From positions 1 through 25,904 of the IMG/VR virus record IMGVR_UViG_3300042371_000368: a stretch of 25,904 nucleotides of DNA; one strand, written 5' to 3'. The notes beneath the pieces were generated by a model. That model was not told where the DNA came from, searched no databases, and worked only from the letters and a program-made list of their open reading frames with translations. The stretch comes from a virus. Of this stretch, positions 1-6,203 are shown piece by piece. The position numbers and the translations under genes are program-made. How positions within the stretch are numbered: the stretch's first letter is position 1; the number at the start of each line of letters is the position of its first letter.

Positions 1-17
1 GTCAGGTAACACGGCAG

Positions 18-321
18 GCGAGGCGAGGCAAGGTGCGGTAAGGCAAGGCGTGACTTGGCGTGGCAGGCCAGGCTGGGCGAGGCTTGGCGAGGCGGGGTAT
101 GGTAAGGCGGGGCATGGCAGGCGAGGCAGGCGGGGCGCGGCTTGGCGCGTCGAGGCTTGGTGAGGCAGGGCAGGCGCGGCTTGGCAAGGCACGGCGTGGC
201 ATGGCCCGGCTCGGTGCGGCTGGGCACGGCGAGGCAGGTAATGGCATGGCAGGGCAGGCGAGGCGAGGCGGGTCCCGGTGTGGCGTGGCGCGGTTCGGCA
301 TGGCGTGGCTTGGCAGGCGAG
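18..321 (+). repeat. Degenerate GGCNN pentanucleotide array, about 300 bp
   Basis: Short units of the form GGCNN (for example GGCGA, GGCAT, GGCTT, GGCAG) follow one another with occasional one-base phase slips. Because 5 is not a multiple of 3, all reading frames cycle through the same low-complexity composition. Long apparent ORFs therefore exist on both strands (60-359 plus, 2-454 minus), coding for Gly/Arg/Ala- or Pro/Ala-rich nonsense. I regard them as artefacts. GG dinucleotides spaced by 3-nt loops make the plus strand a candidate for two-tier G-quadruplexes. The array is followed directly by a perfect hairpin and a terminator, so it may be the 3' part of an upstream transcript. Function unknown. 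The first ~17 bases do not clearly belong to it. Confidence 0.85.
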
Positions 322-335
322 GAAACAAACAACGG

Positions 336-363
336 ATGATCACGAAACCAGCTTCGTGATCAT
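336..363. repeat. Perfect 11-bp inverted repeat (hairpin, 6-nt loop)
   Basis: The arms ATGATCACGAA (336-346) and TTCGTGATCAT (353-363) are exact reverse complements around the loop ACCAGC. Each arm contains TGATCA. No T-tract follows, so it is not a classical terminator by itself. It sits between the GGCNN array and a true terminator and could be a protein-binding dyad or a 3'-end stabilising hairpin. Confidence 0.85.
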
Positions 364-383
364 GAACAAACGACCACCTAAAA

Positions 384-423
384 CACAGCGCATGAAGCGG
401 CCCTTCAGGCGCTGTTTTCTTTA
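384..423 (+). terminator. Rho-independent terminator
   Basis: The stem pairs ACAGCGC (385-391) with GCGCTGT (409-415). A small internal mismatch is followed by a second pairing of GAAG (394-397) with CTTC (403-406), and a T-rich tail (TTTTCTTT) comes next. It closes whatever is transcribed from upstream, including the GGCNN array, and separates it from the next unit. The A-rich left flank (AAAACA) means it may also work on the opposite strand. Confidence 0.8.
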
Positions 424-453
424 AAACTCTCAGTAACTTAGGAGGCACAATCA

Positions 454-654
454 ATGACCAGTTTCACACCGAATCTCATTTATCCGCTCTATAGAGTCAG
501 GATAAGCGGATTAATGAGATTATCCCAGAAAGAAGAACTCATAAAATTCGTTCTTATAATACTAAGACACTCTCTAAGTCTTAGATATATAAGGGTTTAT
601 TCTCATTTATCCCATAATCCACACTCTATAAGAGGGATAAACGAAAATGTCTAA
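454..654 (+). CDS. Small ORF in structured leader; possible leader peptide (66 aa)
   Basis: A strong Shine-Dalgarno sequence (TTAGGAGG, ending at 445) precedes ATG 454 with an 8-nt gap, and the ORF stop overlaps the next gene's start (ATGTCTAA, 647-654), so translation is plausible and would couple to the downstream gene. The 66-residue product is hydrophobic and basic, rich in Leu, Ile, Arg and Ser, and matches no family I recognise. It is AT-rich, unlike its neighbours, and almost all of it lies in inverted repeats. The repeated 12-mer TCTCATTTATCC falls in two different reading frames, so the repetition serves DNA or RNA and not the peptide. It could be a leader peptide controlling 647-985, or a non-coding leader with a chance ORF. 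Confidence 0.45.
   Translation: MTSFTPNLIYPLYRVRISGLMRLSQKEELIKFVLIILRHSLSLRYIRVYSHLSHNPHSIRGINENV
472..641 (+). promoter_or_regulatory. Hairpin-rich leader with repeated GGATAA/TTATCC dyads
   Basis: Four stem-loops lie in a row. The first pairs 472-488 with 505-521 (17 nt arms, 16 matching). The second pairs AAGAAC 533-538 with GTTCTT 550-555. The third pairs CTAAGAC 562-568 with GTCTTAG 578-584. The fourth pairs TTTATCCC 606-613 with GGGATAAA 634-641. TTATCC occurs at 480, 520 and 607, and GGATAA at 500 and 635, so 500-505 can pair with either of two partners. The 12-mer TCTCATTTATCC is at 474 and 601, and CTCTATA(A)GAG at 487 and 624. This suits either a switching leader RNA or multiple operators for a dyad-binding regulator. 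Confidence 0.7.
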
Positions 655-985
655 TCTTTGCAAGCAGTGCGGGCGCTCGATAGCCCGTGGTGGCTACCCT
701 ATAGGGCGAGGCCGCAAGGCTTGGGCGTGCCGCTTCTGCGCGGTGCGTGCGACTGGGCTAACCACAACCGCACTCAGGGCCGCACACGGGGCGCGTATTG
801 CGGGCGAAAACTATCGGAGGGTCATTAAGCGTCTTAAAGACAAGATCGCAAAATACGAGCAGCTGGAGCCCCTTACGCACCGCAACTTGCGTGAGCGTAT
901 CGAGTTTCTTGAAGACGAGATCGCAACCATGCTTGATGACCGCAAAACCTTTGACCGGGAGATAGCAAAACATGGAGACAAATAG
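647..985 (+). CDS. Small zinc-ribbon and coiled-coil protein (112 aa)
   Basis: Two CxxC knuckles (Cys5/Cys8 and Cys28/Cys31) near the N-terminus form a likely four-cysteine zinc ribbon. From about residue 55 the protein is rich in Lys, Glu, Arg and Leu (RVIKRLKDKIAKYEQLE, then LRERIEFLEDEIATML), reading as an alpha-helical coiled coil. A zinc ribbon plus coiled coil suggests a nucleic-acid or protein adaptor that dimerises, but the exact role is unknown and I do not recognise a named family. Start ATG 647 overlaps the end of the leader ORF by 8 nt, and a GAGGG lies about 10 nt upstream. The 3' end overlaps the next gene by 14 nt. It is the first gene of an early/replication-type cluster. Confidence 0.75.
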   Translation: MSNLCKQCGRSIARGGYPIGRGRKAWACRFCAVRATGLTTTALRAAHGARIAGENYRRVIKRLKDKIAKYEQLEPLTHRNLRERIEFLEDEIATMLDDRKTFDREIAKHGDK

Positions 986-1256
986 CCAGGACATTCTTCA
1001 CCAAGTCGATGGCATCATCTCGGAGCGAGGCCTCCAGTATGGTGACCCGAGCGAGAGCTTCTGCCAGATTGCTGAGATCTGGACGACGCTCCTGAGAAGC
1101 CAACTCGCACCCGGTCAGCGGGTGAGTGCGAGCGATGTGGGATTGTTGATGGCAGCACTTAAGATCGTGAGACAGTCGAACACCCACAAACGGGATAACC
1201 TCGTTGATGCTATCGGCTACCTGACCATCGTGTCACGACTGGAGGAGCGACCATGA
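972..1256 (+). CDS. DUF6378-like phage protein (94 aa)
   Basis: The layout matches the small phage family annotated as DUF6378. An N-terminal helix is followed by a YGDPSESF-type motif (residues 23-30, typical form YGxxxENF), a segment IAEIWTTLL, then ASDVGLLMAALKIVRQ and a closing motif DNLVDAIGYL near residues 75-84. The family is common in phage replication/recombination blocks. Its biochemical function is not established, although the all-helical architecture has been compared with nucleotide-pyrophosphohydrolase-like folds (my recollection). The gene overlaps its upstream neighbour by 14 nt and its downstream neighbour by ATGA, so it is translated as part of the operon. The start ATG 972 is the only sensible one for the conserved region. 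Confidence 0.75.
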   Translation: METNSQDILHQVDGIISERGLQYGDPSESFCQIAEIWTTLLRSQLAPGQRVSASDVGLLMAALKIVRQSNTHKRDNLVDAIGYLTIVSRLEERP

Positions 1257-1576
1257 GCATCGTGAAAACCATCACCGAATACTTTGCCGGGTTGCCTGCC
1301 CGCTCACCGAGATGGCCAGCGGTGCGAGGTGCACACCTCAAACGCAACCCGACTTGCGCAGCGTGCGGGACTAAGGACAAGCTCGAGGTGCACCATATTC
1401 ACCCATTCCACCTCTACCCAAATCTCGAACTCGAACCCAGTAACCTCCTGACCTTGTGCGAGACGGGTGGCAACTGCCACATCATGCTCGGTCACCTCAA
1501 GAACTGGAAGAGCTACAACCTCGGTGTAAGGAAAGATGCGGAGGTTTTATTACAGAAAATAAAAGCCAGACCGTGA
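1253..1576 (+). CDS. HNH endonuclease (107 aa), first copy
   Basis: A compact HNH (beta-beta-alpha metal) nuclease. Zinc ligands are probably Cys35/Cys38 (CAAC) and Cys69/Cys75. The catalytic core is HHIH (47-50), Asn64 and His76, in the order His-Asn-His. The sequence around it (LEVHHIHPF ... NLLTLCE ... NCHIMLG) is a textbook match to small phage HNH proteins. It probably makes DNA nicks or double-strand cuts. Unlike the second HNH at 3703 it is not next to the terminase, so it may serve in recombination or as a free-standing homing-type nuclease. GGAGGAG precedes ATG 1253, the start overlaps the previous stop (ATGA) and its own stop overlaps the next start (GTGA). Confidence 0.88.
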   Translation: MSIVKTITEYFAGLPARSPRWPAVRGAHLKRNPTCAACGTKDKLEVHHIHPFHLYPNLELEPSNLLTLCETGGNCHIMLGHLKNWKSYNLGVRKDAEVLLQKIKARP

Positions 1577-2406
1577 GGTCTGCTTATTACCTTAAGTCCC
1601 CCTCGGTGATATCTTTCTCGGGTGGTAGAACTTCAGCCTTCATGCTGGCCAAAGTCCTTGAAGCGCATGAAGGAAAGCTCCCTGATTATGTCAAGGTGGT
1701 GTTCACTAACACCGGGCTTGAGCATCCGAAGACCCTCGACTTTATCGAACAGATATCAAAAGAATGGGGCGTTGATATCGTTTGGCTTGAGTATGCAGGC
1801 AAAGCCACCACCCCACGCTGGAAGCTTGTTACCCACGAAACCGCAGCACGCAACGGCGAACCCTTCACCGTGCTAATAAAAGAGAGGCAGTACTTACCGA
1901 ACCCGGTTGCTAGGTTCTGCACGGTCGAGCTCAAGATTCTTCTTCTTGACCGATGGGCGAAAGATACTCTCGGGGCTGAGTTCCGCAAGCATGATCAGCT
2001 TATCGGTCTGCGCTACGACGAGCCGAGGCGAGTATCAAACATCAAGAAGAACAGGAGGCGAAATCCTGCCGTTACTCCTTTGCATGAAGCAAAGCACACC
2101 CTTCAAGATGTGACGAACTTTTGGGCAAAGCAATCCTTTAGCTTAGATATCCCGATGCACCAAGGAAACTGCCAAGGGTGCTTTTTAAAAAGCCGTTACA
2201 GAACCGACCTTGTCGCACGGGAAACCCCAGAAGCTTTGAACTGGTGGATCGAGCAAGAGAGATCGATGCTCGGGGTGGCGACTGCAAAGAACCACACCTT
2301 CCGAAAAGACCGGCCCAGTTATGAAAACATCTTGAAACAATCCAGAATGCAACTCCCAATGTTCCCCGATTTCGATGACACCGTTAGCTGTCATTGCACC
2401 GATTAA
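1573..2406 (+). CDS. PAPS-reductase/ATP-pyrophosphatase-like enzyme (277 aa)
   Basis: The N-terminus carries the PP-loop motif SFSGGRTSAFM (SGGRTS at residues 16-21), followed by VVFTNTGLEHPKTLDFI and WLEY, as in the adenine-nucleotide alpha-hydrolase superfamily that includes PAPS reductase. Further features are NPVARFCTVELKI, a GLRYDEPRR motif, a GNCQGCF cysteine pair and a C-terminal CHCTD. The cysteines suggest a metal or Fe-S site or persulfide chemistry. Phages carry many such proteins, usually annotated PAPS reductase. Their substrate is unproven: sulfate activation, tRNA thiolation and DNA phosphorothioation-like chemistry are all possible. I take GTG 1573 as start because it overlaps the HNH stop (GTGA) and begins just before the conserved region. 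An upstream in-frame GTG at 1456 would run through the HNH gene. Confidence 0.85.
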   Translation: MRSAYYLKSPSVISFSGGRTSAFMLAKVLEAHEGKLPDYVKVVFTNTGLEHPKTLDFIEQISKEWGVDIVWLEYAGKATTPRWKLVTHETAARNGEPFTVLIKERQYLPNPVARFCTVELKILLLDRWAKDTLGAEFRKHDQLIGLRYDEPRRVSNIKKNRRRNPAVTPLHEAKHTLQDVTNFWAKQSFSLDIPMHQGNCQGCFLKSRYRTDLVARETPEALNWWIEQERSMLGVATAKNHTFRKDRPSYENILKQSRMQLPMFPDFDDTVSCHCTD

Positions 2407-2414
2407 GGAGGCTG

Positions 2415-2807
2415 ATGGCAGATAAAATTGCAACTGTAGTAAGGCTCGAGGTTCCGATACCACCCTCGACTAACCAACTCTTCCGCGCCTCGGGTCGGCG
2501 CGGCAAATTTTATAAAGCCCGATGCTATATGGCATGGCTCGCCGAGGTAGCGATCCTCATCCCTAGGGGGAAAGCTCTTGAAGGGCTGGCAGAGATCAAC
2601 ATCGAGATACATGGTGGCGAAGGTTGGACGCACCGGCGCGATTTGGACAACACGAACAAAGCGGTCATCGATATGTTGGTGAACAAGGGTTACCTTCATG
2701 ATGACAACACCAAATATGTAAGACGCATCACCACCTCTTATCATCCCCCGACCCAAGCTAAAGTGCGAGCGATTTGCGTTGTTTACCTTAGACGCACACA
2801 ATGTTGA
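2415..2807 (+). CDS. rusA: RusA-family Holliday junction resolvase (130 aa)
   Basis: RusA resolves four-way DNA junctions arising in recombination or replication, clearing branches before packaging. The acidic active site is recognisable: Asp76 and Asp78 in RRDLDNTNK, Lys82, and Asp97 in LHDDNTK. Their spacing (2, 4 and 15 residues) equals that of the E. coli enzyme (Asp70, Asp72, Lys76, Asp91). The N-terminus VPIPPSTNQLFR is also typical, and the length is close to the usual ~120 residues. Start ATG 2415 is preceded by AAGGAGG with a short 3-nt spacer. An upstream ATG at 2394 lies inside the previous gene and adds only seven residues. It overlaps the next gene by 7 nt. Confidence 0.92.
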   Translation: MADKIATVVRLEVPIPPSTNQLFRASGRRGKFYKARCYMAWLAEVAILIPRGKALEGLAEINIEIHGGEGWTHRRDLDNTNKAVIDMLVNKGYLHDDNTKYVRRITTSYHPPTQAKVRAICVVYLRRTQC

Positions 2808-3706
2808 ATAGTTTTTTTAGGAGACCGCATTTGGCAAAGCCAAAACAGCGTTGGTCTTGTGGGACTATAACCGATCGTGTTCATGAACTCCGAGTGAGCT
2901 TCCCGAAATCGGGAAGCCGCTTCCGATTTCTAGCACTGACCGACCTCCATTGGGATTCAGCGCACTGCGACCGAGCCTTCTTGAAAAAGCATTTGGATTA
3001 TGCACTCGCAGAGAACGCCCCGGTAGTAATCGTGGGCGATCTCTTCGATGTGATGCAGGGTAAATACGACCCTCGGGCCGACCCAAAGACGCTGCGACCC
3101 GAGCATCGCGGCAGTAATTACTTTGATTTGATTAGCAGCACAGCACTGGAATACTTCAAGCCTTACGCCTCTATCCTATGCCTGATTACGCCAGGTAATC
3201 ATGAGGCAGCAGTTATCAAGAGAAACGAGATCGACCTGATTGATAGACTCACCCACTCACTGAGAACCCAACACAACTCTCCCGTTATCTACGGTGAAGA
3301 CTGGTGCTACCTCCTACAAAAAAACGATAGAACAACAGGTAAAGCTGATGTGCGAACCAAGCGCATCTTCCTTCATCACGGCTATGGTGGCGGCGGTGAA
3401 TCAGGCAGAGGCATCCCCCAGCATCAAGCAACCCGATCGCAATGGCAGGCTGATGTCTTCATCAGTGGGCACATCCATCGTCGCAACACCGACCACAATG
3501 TCATCACCAGCGTCAGCGGTAAAGGGAACATCGAGACTACTGATCAATGGTTCGTCAGGTGTGGCAGCTACAAGCAAGAGCTCGACTGCGGGTGGCACAT
3601 CTCAAGAGGTGCCGCAGCTCGGCCGCTTGGTGGCTGGTGGATCACGACCGAGATGACTAGGTCGAACTCGCACACCGAGTACAACACCTTCCCGGAGCAA
3701 CCATGA
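2801..3706 (+). CDS. Calcineurin-like metallophosphoesterase (301 aa)
   Basis: All metal-binding motifs of the metallophosphoesterase fold are present in order: TDLHWD (Asp48, His50), GDLFD (79-83), PGNHE (131-135), LHHGYGGGG (His192, His193) and SGHIHR (His224, His226). The enzyme binds two divalent metals and hydrolyses phosphodiesters or monoesters. In phage replication blocks such proteins are usually assumed to act on DNA ends or nucleotides, like Mre11/SbcD or lambda PP, but the substrate is not predictable here. The last ~30 residues are low in motif content. The start overlaps the end of the RusA gene (ATGTTGA), and the stop overlaps the second HNH gene (ATGA). Confidence 0.88.
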   Translation: MLNSFFRRPHLAKPKQRWSCGTITDRVHELRVSFPKSGSRFRFLALTDLHWDSAHCDRAFLKKHLDYALAENAPVVIVGDLFDVMQGKYDPRADPKTLRPEHRGSNYFDLISSTALEYFKPYASILCLITPGNHEAAVIKRNEIDLIDRLTHSLRTQHNSPVIYGEDWCYLLQKNDRTTGKADVRTKRIFLHHGYGGGGESGRGIPQHQATRSQWQADVFISGHIHRRNTDHNVITSVSGKGNIETTDQWFVRCGSYKQELDCGWHISRGAAARPLGGWWITTEMTRSNSHTEYNTFPEQP

Positions 3707-4026
3707 GATCACATAAGCCCCCACGACATGAGGTCAGGTTCCACGATGCGCCTGGGTGCCGAGCACCTAGGCTCTCGCCTTCCCGTCGTGGCTATGGTCA
3801 TCAATGGAAGCAACTCAGGAAGCTTGCCTTCGCTCGCTCTCCGCTCTGCGTCCGATGCGCGGCGCCTGCCACTGATGTCGATCACATCGTCGCTAAGAGT
3901 CACGGTGGCACCGACTCCCTCGACAACCTCCAGACCCTATGCCACAAGTGCCACGCACTCAAGACATGGCATGAAGACCGCGTCGGTGGTGGTTTCGTCA
4001 AGCTTTCTGCGAGGCCTCAAAAATGA
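3703..4026 (+). CDS. HNH endonuclease next to terminase (107 aa), second copy
   Basis: This is the HNH type found just before the terminase genes of HK97-like phages. It has RRGYGHQWKQLRK, then CVRC (Cys49, Cys52), VDHIVAKSHGGTD (His61), NLQTLCHKCH (Asn75, Cys80, Cys83, His84) and KT. In phages such as HK97 and phi12 the HNH protein works with the large terminase to cut concatemeric DNA at cos ends, so a role in packaging is likely. The first ~25 residues are basic and rich in proline. GGAGCAACC precedes ATG 3703, which overlaps the metallophosphoesterase stop. After its stop comes a 129-bp non-coding gap before the small terminase. Confidence 0.92.
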   Translation: MRSHKPPRHEVRFHDAPGCRAPRLSPSRRGYGHQWKQLRKLAFARSPLCVRCAAPATDVDHIVAKSHGGTDSLDNLQTLCHKCHALKTWHEDRVGGGFVKLSARPQK

Positions 4027-4155
4027 CCATTTTTGGAGCAAAAAAGGGGAGGGGCGTCTGTTTTGTTTCAAGAGGGGTCAAAGTACCTCGCGTGGTATGC
4101 GTGGACAAAGATTCACGATTTTGGGCCTTTTTCATGATGTTTATGGAGTAGTGGT
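4027..4155. other. Non-coding gap HNH-terminase small subunit; candidate cos/TerS site
   Basis: The 129-bp gap is unusual in an otherwise overlapping gene block. It contains A- and G-rich tracts at its left end and a direct repeat GCGTGG-TAT-GCGTGG (4090-4104). It ends in GGAG (4145-4148), the ribosome-binding site for the next gene. In HK97-like phages the packaging start site lies in this neighbourhood, so it is a reasonable but unproven candidate for cos or the small-terminase binding site. No convincing promoter or terminator was seen. Confidence 0.35.
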
Positions 4156-4629
4156 ATGAAAGGTAGAAAAAAAACACCGACGGCGATACTAAAAATGCGA
4201 GGGTCGTGGCGTGCGAAGACGCGCCCAGGCGAACCCGCTCCGAGCGCATCGCAACTCGACTCGCCTGAGTTTCTTGGGGCCCGTGAAAAGATTATCTTCG
4301 ACCAGATGAGCGAGGCGTTGTTCCGTGTTGGCGTACTCACCGAGATCGATGGCTCGTCGCTTTCTCGTTATGCGATCTGCCTCGTCAGGTGGATCGATGC
4401 GGAAGCTTCTTTGAGCGCTGGAACTCCAACGCATATCGAGATCATGGGTGATGACGAACGCCCGAAGGGTTACAAAGAGACCCCGCCTTACATGGTGAGT
4501 TGCAAAATGCACGACCAACTTTTAAAACTTGAATGCCAGTTCGGGTTAACACCCGCATCTCGTCCGAATCTTCAGTCAACCAACGGCGGCAAAGATGGCA
4601 TCATCGACATCATGAGGGCGATCCAATAA
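4156..4629 (+). CDS. terS: Terminase small subunit, P27-like (157 aa)
   Basis: The small subunit recognises the phage packaging site and recruits the large subunit. The N-terminus GRKKTPTAILKMRGSWR is the hallmark of the P27 (phiC31/HK97-like) family, in which 'KP(T)xxLKxLxGxxR' is followed by 'R.x.xEPxP'. A helical body (LGAREKIIFDQMSEALFRVGVLTEIDGSSLSRYA) follows, and the usual basic patch and 'LxxxEcxFGLTPASR' motif are near residues 125-140. Length is normal. GGAG seven bases before ATG 4156 supports the start. The gene ends in TAA 4627-4629, overlapping the apparent large-subunit start. Confidence 0.92.
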   Translation: MKGRKKTPTAILKMRGSWRAKTRPGEPAPSASQLDSPEFLGAREKIIFDQMSEALFRVGVLTEIDGSSLSRYAICLVRWIDAEASLSAGTPTHIEIMGDDERPKGYKETPPYMVSCKMHDQLLKLECQFGLTPASRPNLQSTNGGKDGIIDIMRAIQ

Positions 4630-6203
4630 CAACCCGAGCGCCAAGGAAAAAGAAGCCGGTCACACCGAAAGATCACCCGATCGTTCGGTTCTTTGGTGAC
4701 CACTTGCGCCATACGAAGGGCGAGTGGGCTGGCACGGGTTTCGTCCTGGCTGAATGGCAGCGTCAGTTCTTGAATGAACTCTTCGGGACGGTGCGCAAAG
4801 ATGGCCTGCGCCAATACCGCACCGCCTACCTCGAGGTGCCCAGAAAGAACGGTAAGTCAACTCTCGCAGCGGGCATCGCTCTCTTCTTGCTCTGCCTTGA
4901 TCGTGAAGAGGGTGCGGAAATCTACAGCGCAGCATCCGACAAAGATCAAGCCTCGATCGTCTTTGACCAAGCCTGCCAGATGATCGAGGAGAACCCAAAC
5001 CTCTCAACAATGCTCCGCATCTATCGCAACAAAACCATCGAGCATAAAAGCTCGAACTCGTTCTACAGATCGCTATCCTCGGATGCCTTCACCAAACACG
5101 GGCTCAATGCTCATGGTGTGATCGTGGACGAGGTGCACGCTCAGCCGAATCGAGAGCTATGGGATGTGTTAACAACCAGCACCGGCGCACGAAGGCAACC
5201 GCTCACGCTCGCGTTGACTACCGCAGGGCATGATCGCCAGAGTCTATGCTGGGAGCTTCGCCAGTATGCCGAAGGGGTCAACGATAAGCTCATTCACGAC
5301 CCGACTTTCTATAGCAAAATCTACACCTCAACAGGCGATTGGAAGTCTGAATCGACTTGGAAACAAGCCAACCCGAACTATGGCGTCACGGTAAAGGAAG
5401 ACTATTTTGTCAAGGCAGTCGCAGAGGCATCAGCAAACCCCTCAAGAGAGAACGCTTTCCGCAGGCTACATCTGAACCAGTGGACATCGCAGGAGACGAG
5501 ATGGATCTCGCTCGAGCGCTGGGATGCGTGCTCCCGCGATCTCCCTGACCTTTCCGGTCGAATGTGTTTCGGTGGTCTTGATCTTTCATCAACCCTCGAC
5601 TTAACGGCGTTCGTGCTGCTCTTCCCGCCTATCGAAACGAACGAACCCTACTGGATCTTGCCGACCTTCTTCGCACCCGCAGACGCAGCGAGGGAACGAG
5701 AAAGAAACAACAAGCACCGGCTTGATGACTGGGAGCGCCAAGGTCTGATCGTGACTACGCCAGGGCGATCGCTCGACTATAGGGCAGTCGTGGCGGTCAT
5801 TGATGGACTGGCCCGAAAGTACAACATCCAAGAGATCGCAGTCGATCGCTGGAATATTAACCAGATCAGTAAGGATCTCGAAACGCTCGGCAAGAACAAC
5901 GGGCGACCCGATTGGCTTGTCGGCTTCGGGCAAGGCTTCGCAGCGATGACCGCACCCTCGAAAGAGTTAGAGGTCTTGGTGCTCTCTGAGAAGATCGCAC
6001 ACGATGGCAACCCGGTACTCAGATGGATGTTTTCAAATGTGCAAGTCGAGCGAGACAACGCAGGCAACATCAAAATGCACAAGGGAAAAGCGGTCGAGAA
6101 AATCGATGGCATCGTGGCAACAATTATGGCTTTAGGTCGGGCGCAAGTAAGCAGCTTAAACGCAACCAACATATACGACACCCAAGGAATAACACTACTA
6201 TGA
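4626..6203 (+). CDS. terL: Terminase large subunit, apparent ATA start (525 aa)
   Basis: This ATP-driven packaging motor and nuclease docks on the portal. Visible are the adaptor motif HTKGEWAG, Walker A PRKNGKST (residues 72-79), Walker B GVIVDE (164-169), the nuclease acidic residue in GGLDLSSTLDLTAF (Asp near 319), IAVDRWN, and a C-terminal KIDGIVATIMALGRA. This is the Terminase_1 (HK97-like) architecture at normal length. The frame has no ATG, GTG, TTG or CTG between ATG 4533, deep inside the small-subunit gene, and TTG 4704, inside the conserved domain. GAGGG (4614-4618) lies 7 nt before ATA 4626, which overlaps the small-subunit stop as ATAA. If ATG 4533 is used instead, 31 residues are added that are only small-subunit coding read out of frame. 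Confidence 0.93.
   Translation: MTTRAPRKKKPVTPKDHPIVRFFGDHLRHTKGEWAGTGFVLAEWQRQFLNELFGTVRKDGLRQYRTAYLEVPRKNGKSTLAAGIALFLLCLDREEGAEIYSAASDKDQASIVFDQACQMIEENPNLSTMLRIYRNKTIEHKSSNSFYRSLSSDAFTKHGLNAHGVIVDEVHAQPNRELWDVLTTSTGARRQPLTLALTTAGHDRQSLCWELRQYAEGVNDKLIHDPTFYSKIYTSTGDWKSESTWKQANPNYGVTVKEDYFVKAVAEASANPSRENAFRRLHLNQWTSQETRWISLERWDACSRDLPDLSGRMCFGGLDLSSTLDLTAFVLLFPPIETNEPYWILPTFFAPADAARERERNNKHRLDDWERQGLIVTTPGRSLDYRAVVAVIDGLARKYNIQEIAVDRWNINQISKDLETLGKNNGRPDWLVGFGQGFAAMTAPSKELEVLVLSEKIAHDGNPVLRWMFSNVQVERDNAGNIKMHKGKAVEKIDGIVATIMALGRAQVSSLNATNIYDTQGITLL

Noticed and set aside
18-321. CRISPR array
   Set aside because: The units are 5 bp and degenerate, with no 25-40 bp conserved repeats, no spacers and no cas genes.
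60-359. 99-residue Gly/Arg/Ala-rich ORF on the plus strand and a 150-residue Pro/Ala-rich ORF on the minus strand (2-454)
   Set aside because: Both are by-products of the stop-poor GGCNN array. No ribosome-binding site or family was seen, and the minus ORF runs through the hairpin and terminator.
1456-1572. Upstream GTG extension of the PAPS-reductase-like gene
   Set aside because: It reads the HNH gene out of frame; GTG 1573 overlaps the HNH stop and directly precedes the conserved P-loop.
4533-4625. ATG 4533 as the start of the large terminase
   Set aside because: The added 31 residues are only an out-of-frame reading of the small subunit, with no ribosome-binding site. Kept as the alternative to ATA 4626.
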